Positions 44,420 to 54,689 of a DNA stretch of 64,000 nt are shown piece by piece (the stretch's first letter is position 1; every line of letters begins with the position of its first letter). The translations under genes were made by a program, and so were the position numbers. Source of the DNA: Isoetes taiwanensis (lineage: Eukaryota > Streptophyta > Lycopodiopsida > Isoetales > Isoetaceae); contig JAJEKV010000039.1 in assembly GCA_021234155.1 (NCBI GenBank), forward strand, positions 8,257,077 to 8,321,076, written 5' to 3'. The notes beneath the pieces were generated by a model. It saw nothing but the letters and a program-made list of their open reading frames with translations, had not been told where the DNA came from and made no database searches.

Positions 44420-45330
44420 ATGGCGCACCCAAATTTTCTACGCCTGGGGCTTACGCTCCAAAAGATCACTCTTTTTTTGAGTGCGTGTCTTTCTCGGCGC
44501 CCACCTTTCGCGAGGCCCTTGTTGGTTCGAGTCGGGGAAGTAGCGGAGCGCCCGAAGCTTCAAATTCGCAAATGGAGCTCCAGGCCCCAAATCGAACAAT
44601 TGAGGCGATTCATCGCTCACATCGTCAACAGCCCGGAAGGCCTTGCTACGGTGGTCGATGGCACCACCATTTTGCTCACACAGCCTTTGATTTCTGAGGT
44701 ATTCCGTATTCCCTTGCAAAAACCTTCTGTCTCTTGGGCTGCTTTACAGGACATGGACGTCACTCAGTTCGGTGCTCCTCCTTATCAAGCAAACCAGCAT
44801 CGCCTCACAAATATTGCCAAGTCACATGACACTTTTGTGAAGTTTCTGTGGCGCAAATTGCTTGGGTATTCCATCAAGAACACCCATATCAATAAGCCGT
44901 TCTATAATATGGTCATCACTGCGATCCGCTCCAATCTGCATCTTGATTGGCCACAGGTGTTGTTCTACCACCTCCTTCATGAAGTCGACCGCATTAGGAC
45001 TGCCCCCTCCTCTGGACATGAAGCCTCAGTGTGGCCATCTTCAGGCACTCATCCGTCATTATCTTCCTGTTCCTGAGACCCCTTCCACTTCTCATGCCTC
45101 TACTCGGCCGGTCTCGCATTCCGGCGTCAAAACCAACAGTTGTACCTTCACGCCCGGACTTCCCCGGTCATGTTCAAAACCAGACCACGCATGTCACTGT
45201 CTCCTCTTCCTCCACTGAAGCCACGCCTTCCACTTCCCGTCATGTCTCCCAACAATCTCAGACAAGGCAGCAACAGGGCCCAGCACCTCCAAATCCTCGC
45301 CAGCTTCTATACCAATTCCAGCAGGATGTT
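44420..45330 (+). pseudogene. E1 ORF3, N-terminal domain
   Basis: First part of the extra sense gene after integrase. ATG 44420 (MAHPNFLRLG) matches E2's ATG 56746 (MAAPRFSTLQTLAPKDPALF). After one frame change the globular part reads GLATVVDGTTILLTQPLISE, VFRIPLQKPSVSWAALQDMD, HDTFVKFLWRKLLGYSIKNT, HINKPFYNMVITAIRSNLHL and DWPQVLFYHLLHEVDRIR. The layout resembles the 'putative plant transposon protein' domain seen next to Athila-type elements; this is by pattern only. After ~45010 the frame breaks into a Pro/Ser/Thr-rich linker. Confidence 0.65.
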
Positions 45331-46905
45331 TAAGCTGCCGCCCTGCAATTACAAGCATCACAGGACGCTCTCATGAATGGTGTTCAGGCGTCCCTGGAGG
45401 CTTCGGATGCCGTTCACCGAGACCTTCAAGCTGCCACTACACAAGTTCAAACTTTGGAGGCCCAACTTCAAGAAAAGCACGCGGCTCTATTACAGGCCCG
45501 TGTAGATCTCAAAAGTGCTCAGGATCAGTCCAGCCTGCTTGAAGATCAACAGGCTCAGCTCCAAACCACAATTCAGGACTTGTTGGAGCAAAACAAGACA
45601 AAAGACACCTTCCTGGGTGACAAGGAGAAAGACATTGCTAAGCTAGACACCTTGTACACGGAGCTTTCTCACAATTACCGCACTCAAGTTCATGACCTTA
45701 CCGAGCGTGATGCTCGACTCACCTCCCTTGAAGCTCAGATTTCCACGCTGACCAATCAGTTAACGTCCATTCAGGATCAGCTTGAGGCTCAGAAACAGAA
45801 GGTCATAGATGACACCGAGATTGCCACGCTTCGTCTCAATACTCCCGGGCAATCTTCTTCACATGCCACGCTTCCTATTAAACGGGTCCGTGATCAGTCC
45901 CGTCTTCTGTTAGAAAAGGAAAACCGGATCCGTGACCTTGAACATCAACTTCAGCAAGCTGTTCAATCCGCCGACGAAGCCCTAAACAAACAGGAGGGAT
46001 ATATCGACATTGCTACCAACATTCCTGTGGACTTCTCTACTCCTTCCAGCTATCTTGACTATGTGGTGGCCCGACGGCACCTTTTCCTTTTGAAGTGGTA
46101 CGCGGCCAATGGCAATGTTCATCAACAGCCACTCAAAAGTGCGGATTTCCTTCGGATCTGTCCGGACCTTTCTGTAGAAGACAAGGATTTATTTTGTGCA
46201 CTCTTAATCTTTGATCAGCTCAGTTCTGAAGACCCCGAATTGGTCATTTTCCGTGTTGTTCAGCCAATGGCTTATGTTTTTCATGACTTCTACCAGGCGG
46301 ATCTCCATGATAAATTCCGCGATGAGGCCCATTGTGTTTTTCGAGGCAACTCCAATGCTACTTGGTTGTTATCACCAACCAACCCATATTTCAAGGATCC
46401 TTTCGGTCTCGGACTTTTGAACAGAGTACATGCACGAAACTTTCAAAGACTTACCCCCCGTGGCGGTGAAACATTGGAAGGTAAACAAAAATTTGGCGAT
46501 CCCGGCGATCTTGAGTTCGCCCAAATTTATATGCAGCACTTGGGAGGCTACAATCAACTGCGTGGCCTTCTGGAAAGCAAGACCATCCCAACGGGTTGGG
46601 TAAATCCTCCTGTCTATCAATTACTCTCTACTTCAGAGTGGGACCATTGGTGTTGTGCTCTTGATCAGAGTCTTGTTCGAGCATTTCGGGACATGGCCCT
46701 GCAACCCACGCACACGGGCATGCTTCCCTCTCCATATGCTTCCTTAGGAGCCCCTCCACGCCCACGGTTCCTCTCTTCTGACTGGTGTCTTCCCTTTTGG
46801 GCCGAAGGTCATGGATGGCCCTTGGCCCGGGTCGACTCCGCCTCAGATCTCGACGGATCTCCGTTGGGATCCCCGCTTTGTCAGACGCTCAGATTGGGAG
46901 GATAA
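45331..46905 (+). CDS. E1 ORF3, coiled coil and C-terminal domain
   Basis: The longest open frame of the window (510 codons from 45373). Residues ~1-215 are a strong coiled coil: repeated Leu/Gln/Glu heptads such as TQVQTLEAQLQEKHAALLQA, LLEDQQAQLQTTIQDLLEQN, LEAQISTLTNQLTSIQDQLE and RIRDLEHQLQQAVQSADEAL. From ~residue 216 a globular domain follows: YLDYVVARRHLFLLKWYAAN, LSVEDKDLFCALLIFDQLSS, PMAYVFHDFYQADLHDKFRD, YMQHLGGYNQLRGLLESKTI and LSTSEWDHWCCALDQSLVRA. E2 carries homologous sequence, so this is a family gene, not a captured single. No known enzyme motif is seen. It may be a structural or targeting protein; the position corresponds to env-like or extra ORFs of other plant Ty3/gypsy elements. 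Confidence 0.75.
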
Positions 46906-47431
46906 TGCCACCTTGGACACTACTGAGAATTGGCTCTATATCGTTAATGAGCGTGGTTGGCAACGGCCTGCTGATGCTCTTCATGGCCTTGATACCTTCT
47001 TCGAGAATGCCGCCACCTCACGGACCCTTGGTCCACCGTCAAAAAGGCTGGTTTTACGTCTTTGCTCTCGGATGCATCTGGTAAGCTCTTTAAATCGGGC
47101 GGCGTCCAATTTTTCTTGCAATCCGAATGCCGGCGTCGGTGCCCCCGGTCTCGGAGACCTGCCTTCTCATGGAGTGCGGTTTGTTCGCCGGATGCACATG
47201 CGCCTGGAAGACATGGTGTGCGCTCTCACTTCCTCATTGATGCCGATCACGCCCTTGGGCTCAACACTCTGGCGCACTTCAAACACGCCGGGGACCTCAT
47301 TGCCCATTACCATAATGGCGCCCGATCCTCATTTCCGTGAAGATCACTTTCCGGTTTCTTTGGTTTCCCGCCCTCGAAAGCACTTCCTCCTTTTCTTCAG
47401 ACTGAGTGTCGTTTGGTGGGGGGAGTGTTAG
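46811..47431 (+). pseudogene. E1 ORF3, C-terminal end after a frameshift
   Basis: Continues the previous frame in a second frame: DPRFVRRSDWEDNATLDTTE, NWLYIVNERGWQRPADALHG and LDTFFENAATSRTLG. E2 shows the same sequence (WDPRFVRPLTLG, ALHGLDTF at 59155-59290). The frame runs to the polypurine tract. Together with 44420-46905 the full protein would be ~950 residues. Confidence 0.6.
47413..47425 (+). other. E1 polypurine tract
   Basis: TTGGTGGGGGGAG directly before the 3' LTR; the E2 equivalent is GGTGGGGAG at 59702-59710. Priming site for plus-strand DNA. Confidence 0.85.
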
Positions 47432-48000
47432 TCCTGTGCCTCCTGGTACAGGACTATTCATGCATACGATGGACCAGGTCAAGGCCAAGGATCCACAATT
47501 AGGCGCGGGTCAGCCGTCAAAGGCTCAGCAGAAGACCAAGCAGACCACGCAGACAAAGACCACGCCTGGCGTCAACAAGAGGCGGCGCTCAGACAAGTGA
47601 CGGCCCGTCACCGCCCGCGTCAGCGTCAGTGTGATTTCAGGCTTTTCAAGAGGCACCGCTAGCATTCCTGCAAATCAGGCCTCCTTCCAGGAGTCGGCAC
47701 CGCCATATTGGGCCAAAGGCCATTGTACTATATATATGAGTAGAGCTAGCACATGAGTTTTTAGATGAGTTTTGAGTCTTGTCTCATTTCAGTTTTCTCT
47801 CGATTGCGAGAGCTCATGTATCTTCATTGACATCAAGGAAGCTTATTATTGTGATCTCATTGTTCTCTTTTGTTTTCTTTTCCCTTCCCTTTGTTTTTCT
47901 TGCAAATCCCGCGTGACATAGCTCCCGGATTCTCCTGTTGGATCCAAGGGTCCTCACAGAGGGCTGTCTTGCAGGAGTTCCCGAACCCAGACCCCAAACA
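47426..48000 (+). repeat. E1 3' LTR
   Basis: 575 bp, TGTTAGTCC...CCCCAAACA, with a TATA box at ~47726-47738, followed by target duplication CTATC (48001-48005). Its end (GAGTTCCCGAACCCAGACC) resembles a tRNA T-arm, as in all four LTRs of this family. Confidence 0.92.
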
Positions 48001-49269
48001 CTATCTTGTGGACAATTTGATTACTGATCTACTTCATGAATTGCATTCTATCAAAGCCGTCTTTGGCGCATTTACAAACCTTTTAAGTACATTTTAGATA
48101 GGCATTAAGTAGATTTTAGATAGGCATCCAATCATGTTTAGAGATTTAGATTTGTTAACGCTGATATCATGGACCTCAGATATACTTGCATGATATAGTT
48201 ATGTATATTTGAGTTTCTCTAACGGAAAAATGCATGCGATCCACCGTCGGATCGCCATTTTGGGGAGAGACGAGGCTATATATATATGTTTGGGCTTTTT
48301 CTCCATTATCGGCGTCTTCTCACAGCAGTTTTTTGGTCTCGGTCTAAGTTGTTTACATTCGTGTTTTTTTTTTCATCTTGAGCTCGTTTTCTCCTTTTCT
48401 CTATCCTACCAACCCATTTCTTCTCCAGCTAGATTCTTTCATTTATTGTATTGTATTCTCTGTTCTATTCTTACATAGTTCGGATTCTTCCAATCATCCC
48501 TCATCAATCAATTCTTCTCTATCCGGCTTTGATGTTGATTCTGGCATGTCCCATTTTTTCTTTGCTCACCTTGAACTTGAGCCGCCCTCGACTCTTTCTA
48601 TGAGGAGCAGTAGTACTACTTCGTCTTCTCGGGAGCTTGTCATGCTTGGTTTTGCGGATCTTAGGGTTTTTTGTTATTCTCATGTTGCTTTGTGTGCTGA
48701 GCTTTTCTTGCTCTGGGCGTGATCGTCTTTTCATTTTTTGTGGATCGATGGTGGCACAATTTCTAGCTAGATCGGCGAGTCTGGAGCATGATTGATGGCA
48801 TATTATACACCGGTGCAGGTCACTTTCCCCTTTTGCAGGCCTTGAGGCTGATACAGCAACCGGAGGTCTTTGAGTCACGTTATAACTTTGGATTCTGTGA
48901 GCATCGTTTTTAGGGCAGGGAATCATCGGAACAAGACGGAAAACTCTTAAATCTACCGCCTGTTCATACTTCTGGAAGCCCACCCTAATTGTTCTTTTGT
49001 TGCATCTGTGGGTTCCAGCCCGATCTGCATATGCTACTTGGATATCCATGGAGTGCAACTGAGTTGTCCCTTATGAAAATTATCAGCAGGTTCGTAATGT
49101 TCTTTTGCATCTATAAATTCCATGAATGGCAGCCAAGTTGCCTCCTATGTAAAATCGTCAGCAGATTAGCAGGTTAGTGATGTTCTTTTTGCGTCTATAT
49201 TTTCAACTTGTCAATCCCTGATGTTAGTTGCATCTGTACACATTTTTTCCATTGTTCGCTGAAGTCCAA
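48001..49269. other. Pre-existing DNA between E1 and E2, promoter-like segment
   Basis: No supported gene. T-rich on the plus strand, with splice-like sites, as in introns. 48229-48290 contains GATCCACCGTCGGATCGCCA and a TATA-like GGCTATATATATATG, followed by a CT-rich tract, so a promoter and leader are possible. A 114-codon frame at 48378-48722 has no recognisable domain. The last five bases (CCAAG, 49265-49269) are E2's left target duplication. Confidence 0.45.
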
Positions 49270-49840
49270 GTGTTAGTCCTGTGCCTCCTGGTACAGGACT
49301 ATTTATGCATACGACAGACCAGGTCAAGCTCAAGGATCCTCAGTCAGCCACGGGTCAGCCATCAAAGGCTCGTGAGAAGACCAAGCGGCAGACCACGCTT
49401 GATCAAAGCCTATCAAAGGCGGCTCGGACAAGTGACAGCCCGTCACCCGCCAGCGTCGGCGTCAAGCATGATTCTAGGCACTTCAAGAGGCACCGCCCAC
49501 ATTCCCAAATCGGGGCCTCCTTCGAGTCGGCACCAAGATCGGTCGAGTGTCTATATTGGGCCCAAGGCCATTGTACTATATATATGACTAGAGCTCGCAC
49601 ATGAGTTCTAGATGAGTTTTGAGTCTTGTCTCCTTTCGTTTTTTTCTCTCTATGCGAGAGCTCATGTATGTTCATCATTGATATCAAGGAAGCTTATCAT
49701 TTTCCTCTCATTTGTTCTGTTTTCTTCTTCTTCTTCTCTTCTTGCAAATCCGGCGTGACATAGTCCCAGGACTCTCTGTTAGATACACGGGTCCTCCACG
49801 GAGGGCTGTCTTCCGGGAGTTCGAACCCGGACCCCAAACA
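49270..49840 (+). repeat. E2 5' LTR
   Basis: 571 bp, TG...CA, TATA box ACTATATATATGAC at ~49574-49587. The last 30 bp contain CCGGGAGTTCGAACCCGG (49813-49830), a perfect T-arm-like hairpin. The next bases GCGCCGCCATTGCTGG (~49846-49861) may be a degraded TGGCGCC-type primer site. Confidence 0.92.
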
Positions 49841-49981
49841 CCATGCGCCGCCATTGCTGGTGCGATTCCATCCTACTTTCTTCACGCCATAGCCGTCTGT
49901 AGAAATTTCACGCCCGGAAGAACTCCTTTCTCGACGACCTCTCGCTTGGGCGCCATCGGCGTCGGGGAAAGCGTTGGCGAC

Positions 49982-51700
49982 ATGTATGGATCTGCTTATG
50001 ACATAGAGGGAGGCCATCTTCGGTCTAGAGGGCTCGGTCGGCGCCACCAACCCCTCCTGTCTGTCTGTCTCGGTTCCCCACCCCAAGCGTGCAAACATTG
50101 CTCACAACCTCGGTCACCTCATCACTATCGGGGAGCCCTATCGAGGCTCAACCTTCTCAACCGTACTTTTCATACCCCGAACATGCCTACATCCATCATT
50201 CTTGAGGCCATCGCCTCTTCCTTCACAACCATCATCTCCCGGGTGGGCAAGGATATCCACCGTCTCTTTTGCACCTACCGGGGAATATCCTTTCCCTACA
50301 TTTCCCCTTTGCCCTTCTGTTTACAACCTTACGGATCTCAAAACCAATGCTCCGGCAACCCGGTTCCTCAACCGCGATCACCCCTTCATCGGGGTCCGCC
50401 GGGCACCATGCCACATCCAACTCAACCTCAATATCCTCACTATACTGTTCCTGTCCAGCCCAGCACTTTCACATCTACCTTTCAGACTTTGAAACTGACT
50501 TATCCCACCTTTGGCAACACGAAAGGCAAACCCTTAGACCAAAGTGCTCAGGCCCACATGGAAGAATTTGAGGCTCTAGCTGTCCTAAATGGTCATGCGC
50601 AACCTCAACTGAAATTCCACATCTTTTCCACCACCCTGCGTGGCTCTCCTCATCAATGGCTCATGTCCAACAAAAGCCATTGGAAACAAGACTGGTCAGA
50701 AATGCGAACTGCTTTTCTGTCTCATTATGGGACCACGGATGATGATCAACTTCATCTCAAGCAACTCAATGAACTTCAACAAGAGCCCGCAGTGCCGGGA
50801 TTTTTGCGGATCGACTTCACGATACGCTAAGTAAGCTCAAGGAGTACCCCACCGCGAGCCAGATTTTGGTGCGGTTTCTCCAAGGACTTCCTCGGCTATT
50901 GACTCATGGTGAATACCTGCGTCCCAAGACTTTGGAGCAGGCTATCGACCTTGTCAATCACTTTCGGTCAATGTTTCCTCCGAGGCGTGGCTCTTCAAGA
51001 GTTCCCGTTCATTCCACTGTCATGGTTCCCCTGGGCAATTTGTTCGGCCTCAACACGCTAATCCACAGCCTTGATCGGATCACGGTGCCATATTTGCAAA
51101 TACCAAGGCCATTTGTCAAATGAGTGCAACTCCACCAATGGCCCGCCTCATTGCAAGCGATGCAACATGTGCAATCATGCCGCGGAAGAGTGCACTTTCG
51201 CACTCATCCCACACCGTTCGCAACAAAATGGTTTATCAAGTGCAAACCACACCTCGGCAACAATCGCACTATCGGTGACCACCGCCGGGTGCAACCCACT
51301 CAACTCACGGAGCAACAACGGGGACCCAACCCACGTACTCCTTTTTGATCCTTCTAAAGCTCGTGTGTTATCTTTGTCAAGAATGGGGTCATACCACCAC
51401 GGCGTGTCCTCAACTTCCACAAGTTCAGGTGCGGCTTCACGGCACAAATCGGACCACATCGGTCCGCCTCACGGCTTACCAACTCTGGATTGCTAATGGC
51501 AAACAAGGCCCGAGACCAGTTCTTAAGAAGCCACCAAGAGCGCCTCAGCAATCACGCTATCAACCAGCTCCAGCAAATCAACCTCAGCTGGATCAACAAG
51601 CACAAGAGGAAATTTTTTTCAGGCACTTAATCCTCGGTCCGGTAGTCAAGTTGGGTTGGTTTAGTTTCCGCCGGACCAAGGCATCCGTCCCTTGACCATT
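49982..51700 (+). pseudogene. E2 gag with three zinc knuckles
   Basis: Start ATG 49982 (MYGSAYDIEGGH), conserved with E1. A Pro-rich region (50330-50460) precedes the capsid core: TYPTFGNTKGKPL, HMEEFEALAVLNGHAQPQLK, FHIFSTTLRGSPHQWLMSNK, AFLSHYGTTDDDQLHLKQLN (50490-50790). After a frame change: QILVRFLQGLPRLLTHGEYL and RPKTLEQAIDLVNHF (to ~50965). Three CCHC knuckles follow: CHICKYQGHLSNEC (51086-51127), CKRCNMCNHAAEEC (51152-51193) and CYLCQEWGHTTTAC (51366-51407), partly in different frames. Three knuckles are unusual; one or two is usual in plant gags. Confidence 0.85.
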
Positions 51701-52660
51701 ATTCGAATGGCACGCGAACCTGCTTTTGCGGTTGACACCATTCCTCATGAGGGACGAAAAAAGGTTCACTTTGCACCTGACTTGAGAAGCTCATGCCACA
51801 TGTCATGCCAAAAGTTCGCCAAAGCATTTTGAACCTCATGCAAGGCTGAAGGCCGCACATTGGCAAATGTTCATCACCACCACCGAGCTCAACAAAGACA
51901 AGATACACCTTCCACATCTCAGCCTCCTCGCTCTCGGGCGTATCCCAATATTGCTGCGAGAGGTTGACTTACTCAAAGAAGTTCTTTGCTTCACTACCAC
52001 GCACTCCGGCACCCGGTGGAACCAAAGCCAGATCCTTTTTCTCATGTGCCTCTAGAACTCCAAGAGGAGCTAGCCAAGATCAAAATTCCTTTAAGCTTGG
52101 CAACCATTTTGAAACTTCGTCCTGCTCTCAAGGACCGGTTACCACTCCCAAGCTGTTTTAGTTGGGGCGTGGCTACCTCTACACCCACGGTCCATGCCAC
52201 GGTGGGTAATCGACAAGTCAACCATGTTCAAATAGATGGAGGTAGCGCGGTCAATCTCATCACGGATAAACTCCGCCAAACAAATGGGCATCACACAACT
52301 CTTTCGTGCCCCATATGACATCAAGTTGGCTAATGGCCATATCACGCGACCTCAAAGCGTCACATCTCTTCTTCACATCAACATCGGTGATCTCCGGCTT
52401 CCCCATGGAATTTGGAGTTTGGAAAGGCTGGCGAAGATCCGGTGACTATGAAATGTTGGTCGGCGGACCTTTTCTCCGCCAGGCAAAGAGTATCCATTCT
52501 TGGGCCGCGGACCGGTTAGTCATCAGCGATGGTCATCTCAATGCCACCATGGACTTGCAAGCAGGCGGGATCATTTCGGGTTGAACATGCGGAACCCTCT
52601 CTCGCATAACGTGATCGGAAGAAGCTCGAATATTTATCAAGTTCGGGCTCCACTGCGAAG
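51690..52660 (+). pseudogene. E2 aspartic protease
   Basis: Homologue of E1 41640-42349. Visible: LQEELAKIKIPLSLATILKL (~52055-52115), VHATVGNRQVNHVQIDGGSA with the active-site Asp at 52235, LITDKLR, then in a second frame APYDIKLANGHITRP and LLHINIGDL, and in a third MLVGGPFLRQAKSIHSWAAD. Same D-G-G-S active site as E1. At least three frameshifts. Confidence 0.82.
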
Positions 52661-53089
52661 TGCGCCTCTGTTATCCTACCCGAATATCTTTGATCCTTGG
52701 GGAGAAATGACTCTTGATCGGGACCGGCCGTGGGCTGCTTTGCTTGACCCTTACCGGCTCCTTGCAATCGAATCCAACGTGTTGATCACTTTTCGGATCT
52801 TTGAACCTCCCGCAACTCCTGTTGATGTACACGTTGTCATGAAGCAACCTCTGGCTGGATGGCCGAGCAACCCCTCTTTTCACCACGCCAAAGTGCCGCG
52901 CATCGGTTATGCTCCAACCTCCACGCACATTGTCCGGGATACTGAAGTAATACCCCATATTCGGACTCGAAGTCGAGATCGTGGGCGTGGGCAACAATCA
53001 ACTTTGTCGCATTTGCTGCAAATCTTAGGCCCCTTATCGTGCCGGGGCCGTCAAAGCTCATTCAAAAATTCAAACACATTTTAAGCACT

Positions 53090-53890
53090 GGAGTTTCTGA
53101 GAGATCTTGGGAATCAACAAAAGCTTGGGGAACTCACCATTCCTACCAAATCGATGCGACCCGGTTTAGCAGCGACGATGCGGCTCAACCCTAATTACCG
53201 TGATCGCGTCAAGGCGGAAATTGACAAACTCCTTGCTGCAGGTTTGATCTATGAGGTCAAACATTCTGAATGGGTGAGCCCCATCGTCATTGCCCTCAAA
53301 CACAATGGTAAGATCCGCGTCTGTGTGGACTACCGAAACTCAATCAGGCCACCGCGGGCGTGATCATTTTCCACTTCCCTTCACGGACCAGGTTCGGAAG
53401 AAGTGGTGGACATGAGATGTACTCCTTCATGGATGGTTTTTTCGGCTACAATCAGATCTCAATCAAAGAATCTGATCAACTCAAGACTACTTTCACCACC
53501 GGGGGGGCACTTTTTGCCTACAAGGTGGTTCCTTTTGGATTATCAAACTCTCCATCAACGTTTCAACGCATCATGCTCTCAGTTTTTCATGATTTCATGA
53601 AGGAAAATCCCTTCTTGCAAATTTTTCAAGATGACTTCTCTGCCTACAGTTCCATGGCTGACCATTTGGATAAATTAGAACTTCGTCTTCCGAAATGTGA
53701 TGAGTCGGCATTAGTCTCAATCACGAGAAATGCACCTTTTGCGTCACCTCACGGTGTTACGTTTAGGCCATGTGGTCACCAAAGCAGGTATCACCACAGA
53801 TCCTGCCAAAATCAGTTGTGTGCTCAAGGCTCAAGCACCAGCCAATATCAAGGAGACACGCTCTTTCCTGGGTAAGGTCAATTATTACTC
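53090..53890 (+). pseudogene. E2 reverse transcriptase
   Basis: Pieces in order: RLNPNYRDRVKAEIDKLLAA, GLIYEVKHSEWVSPIVIALK, IRVCVDYRN (53175-53345), a broken HFPLPFTDQ region (~53370), SFMDGFFGYNQISIKESDQL (Asp of motif A), KTTFTTGGALFAYKVVPFGL, SNSPSTFQRIML, LQIFQDDFSAYS (active site FQDD, ~53615-53650), HLDKLELRL, then after frame changes LGHVVTKAGITTDPAKI (~53768-53815) and IKETRSFLGKVNYYSTFIPG (~53850-53905). HFPLPF.DQ and F.DDFS recall Athila/Tat RTs. This whole block is absent from E1. Confidence 0.9.
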
Positions 53891-53904
53891 CACCTTCATA
53901 CCTG

Positions 53905-54440
53905 GACTAGCAGCCATTGCAGATCCCATTCATAAACTCGGGTGGCGAATCCACGGGCTTGGAATTCCCAGGCGGATCTTTGCTTTCCAACGGTGAAGCT
54001 TTTACTTACTCGAGGCACGGTTCTTGTTCCTCCTCAATGGGACAAGCCCTTTCATGTTCATGTAGATGTCCGGCGTTTGCTATTGGAGCTGTTCTTTCTC
54101 AAGAATATGATCGCATTGCGACAAACCCAATCGCTTCACGCCCGCCAGAAAACTCAATTCTGGCGGCGCAACTATTCTACGCCACAGGCGTGAAGCTTTG
54201 GGTCTCATTTTTTACGTGTCCAACGCTTCCGTCACTACCTTTTGGGCAGTCAAATCAAGTTCTTTGTGGACCACCAAGCACTCCTTTATTTGATCAACAA
54301 GTCCGCCCACGGGCGCATTGCTTTCGTTGGGTCCTTCTTCTCAAGAATTTGCTCCTTTTGAAATCGTTCATAAAGGTGGCAAATCTCATGTTGTCGGATT
54401 ATCTTTCACATCCACCACAGATGATCCCTCAACTGGAGTC
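53905..54440 (+). pseudogene. E2 RNase H
   Basis: FAIGAVLSQEYDRIATNPI (~54075-54130) and ASRPPENS give the first half. The second half reads IKFFVDHQALLYLINKSAHG (~54250-54310) and, in another frame, the KGGKSHVV-like end (~54370-54400). Order and motifs are typical of Ty3/gypsy RNase H. Frames alternate. Missing from E1. Confidence 0.85.
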
Positions 54441-54689
54441 TCGGGCGCCTTTCACGATGCTTTCGGCTCTTTTTAGTCGGCAACACCACATTGGTTCCAT
54501 GATTTTCAGCGGTACCTCCTCACGGGTGCTCTTCCACGAGAAGATGAGGCGCTTTCTCGCCTTGGCGACAATCCCGTCGCCATCAATTTCTCCGCGAGGT
54601 CGTGACTACACCATGGTTGCGGGACATCTCTACAAAAAGGGTAAGGACACCATCCCCGATTATTTTGTGTTCTACCTCATGAAGTTTCG

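Larger units (their letters stand above)
6133..48000 (+). mobile_element. E1: Ty3/gypsy LTR retrotransposon, RT-less, split by nested insertions
   Basis: Bounded by near-identical LTRs (6133-6715, 47426-48000) and by the 5-bp duplication CTATC (6128-6132, 48001-48005). Without the nested chromovirus (8223-40986) the element is ~9.1 kb. Order: LTR, leader, gag (interrupted), protease, integrase, antisense-ORF region, ORF3, polypurine tract, LTR. RT and RNase H, present in sister copy E2, are missing between protease and integrase. The integrase ends in a GPY/F-type module without a chromodomain, as in Tat/Athila-type elements; the exact clade is not resolved. Confidence 0.9.

Noticed and set aside
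44118-44480. Open plus-strand frames in the E1 region before ORF3
   Set aside because: Pro/Ser-rich translation without domain features, absent in E2; more likely leader sequence in a chance frame.
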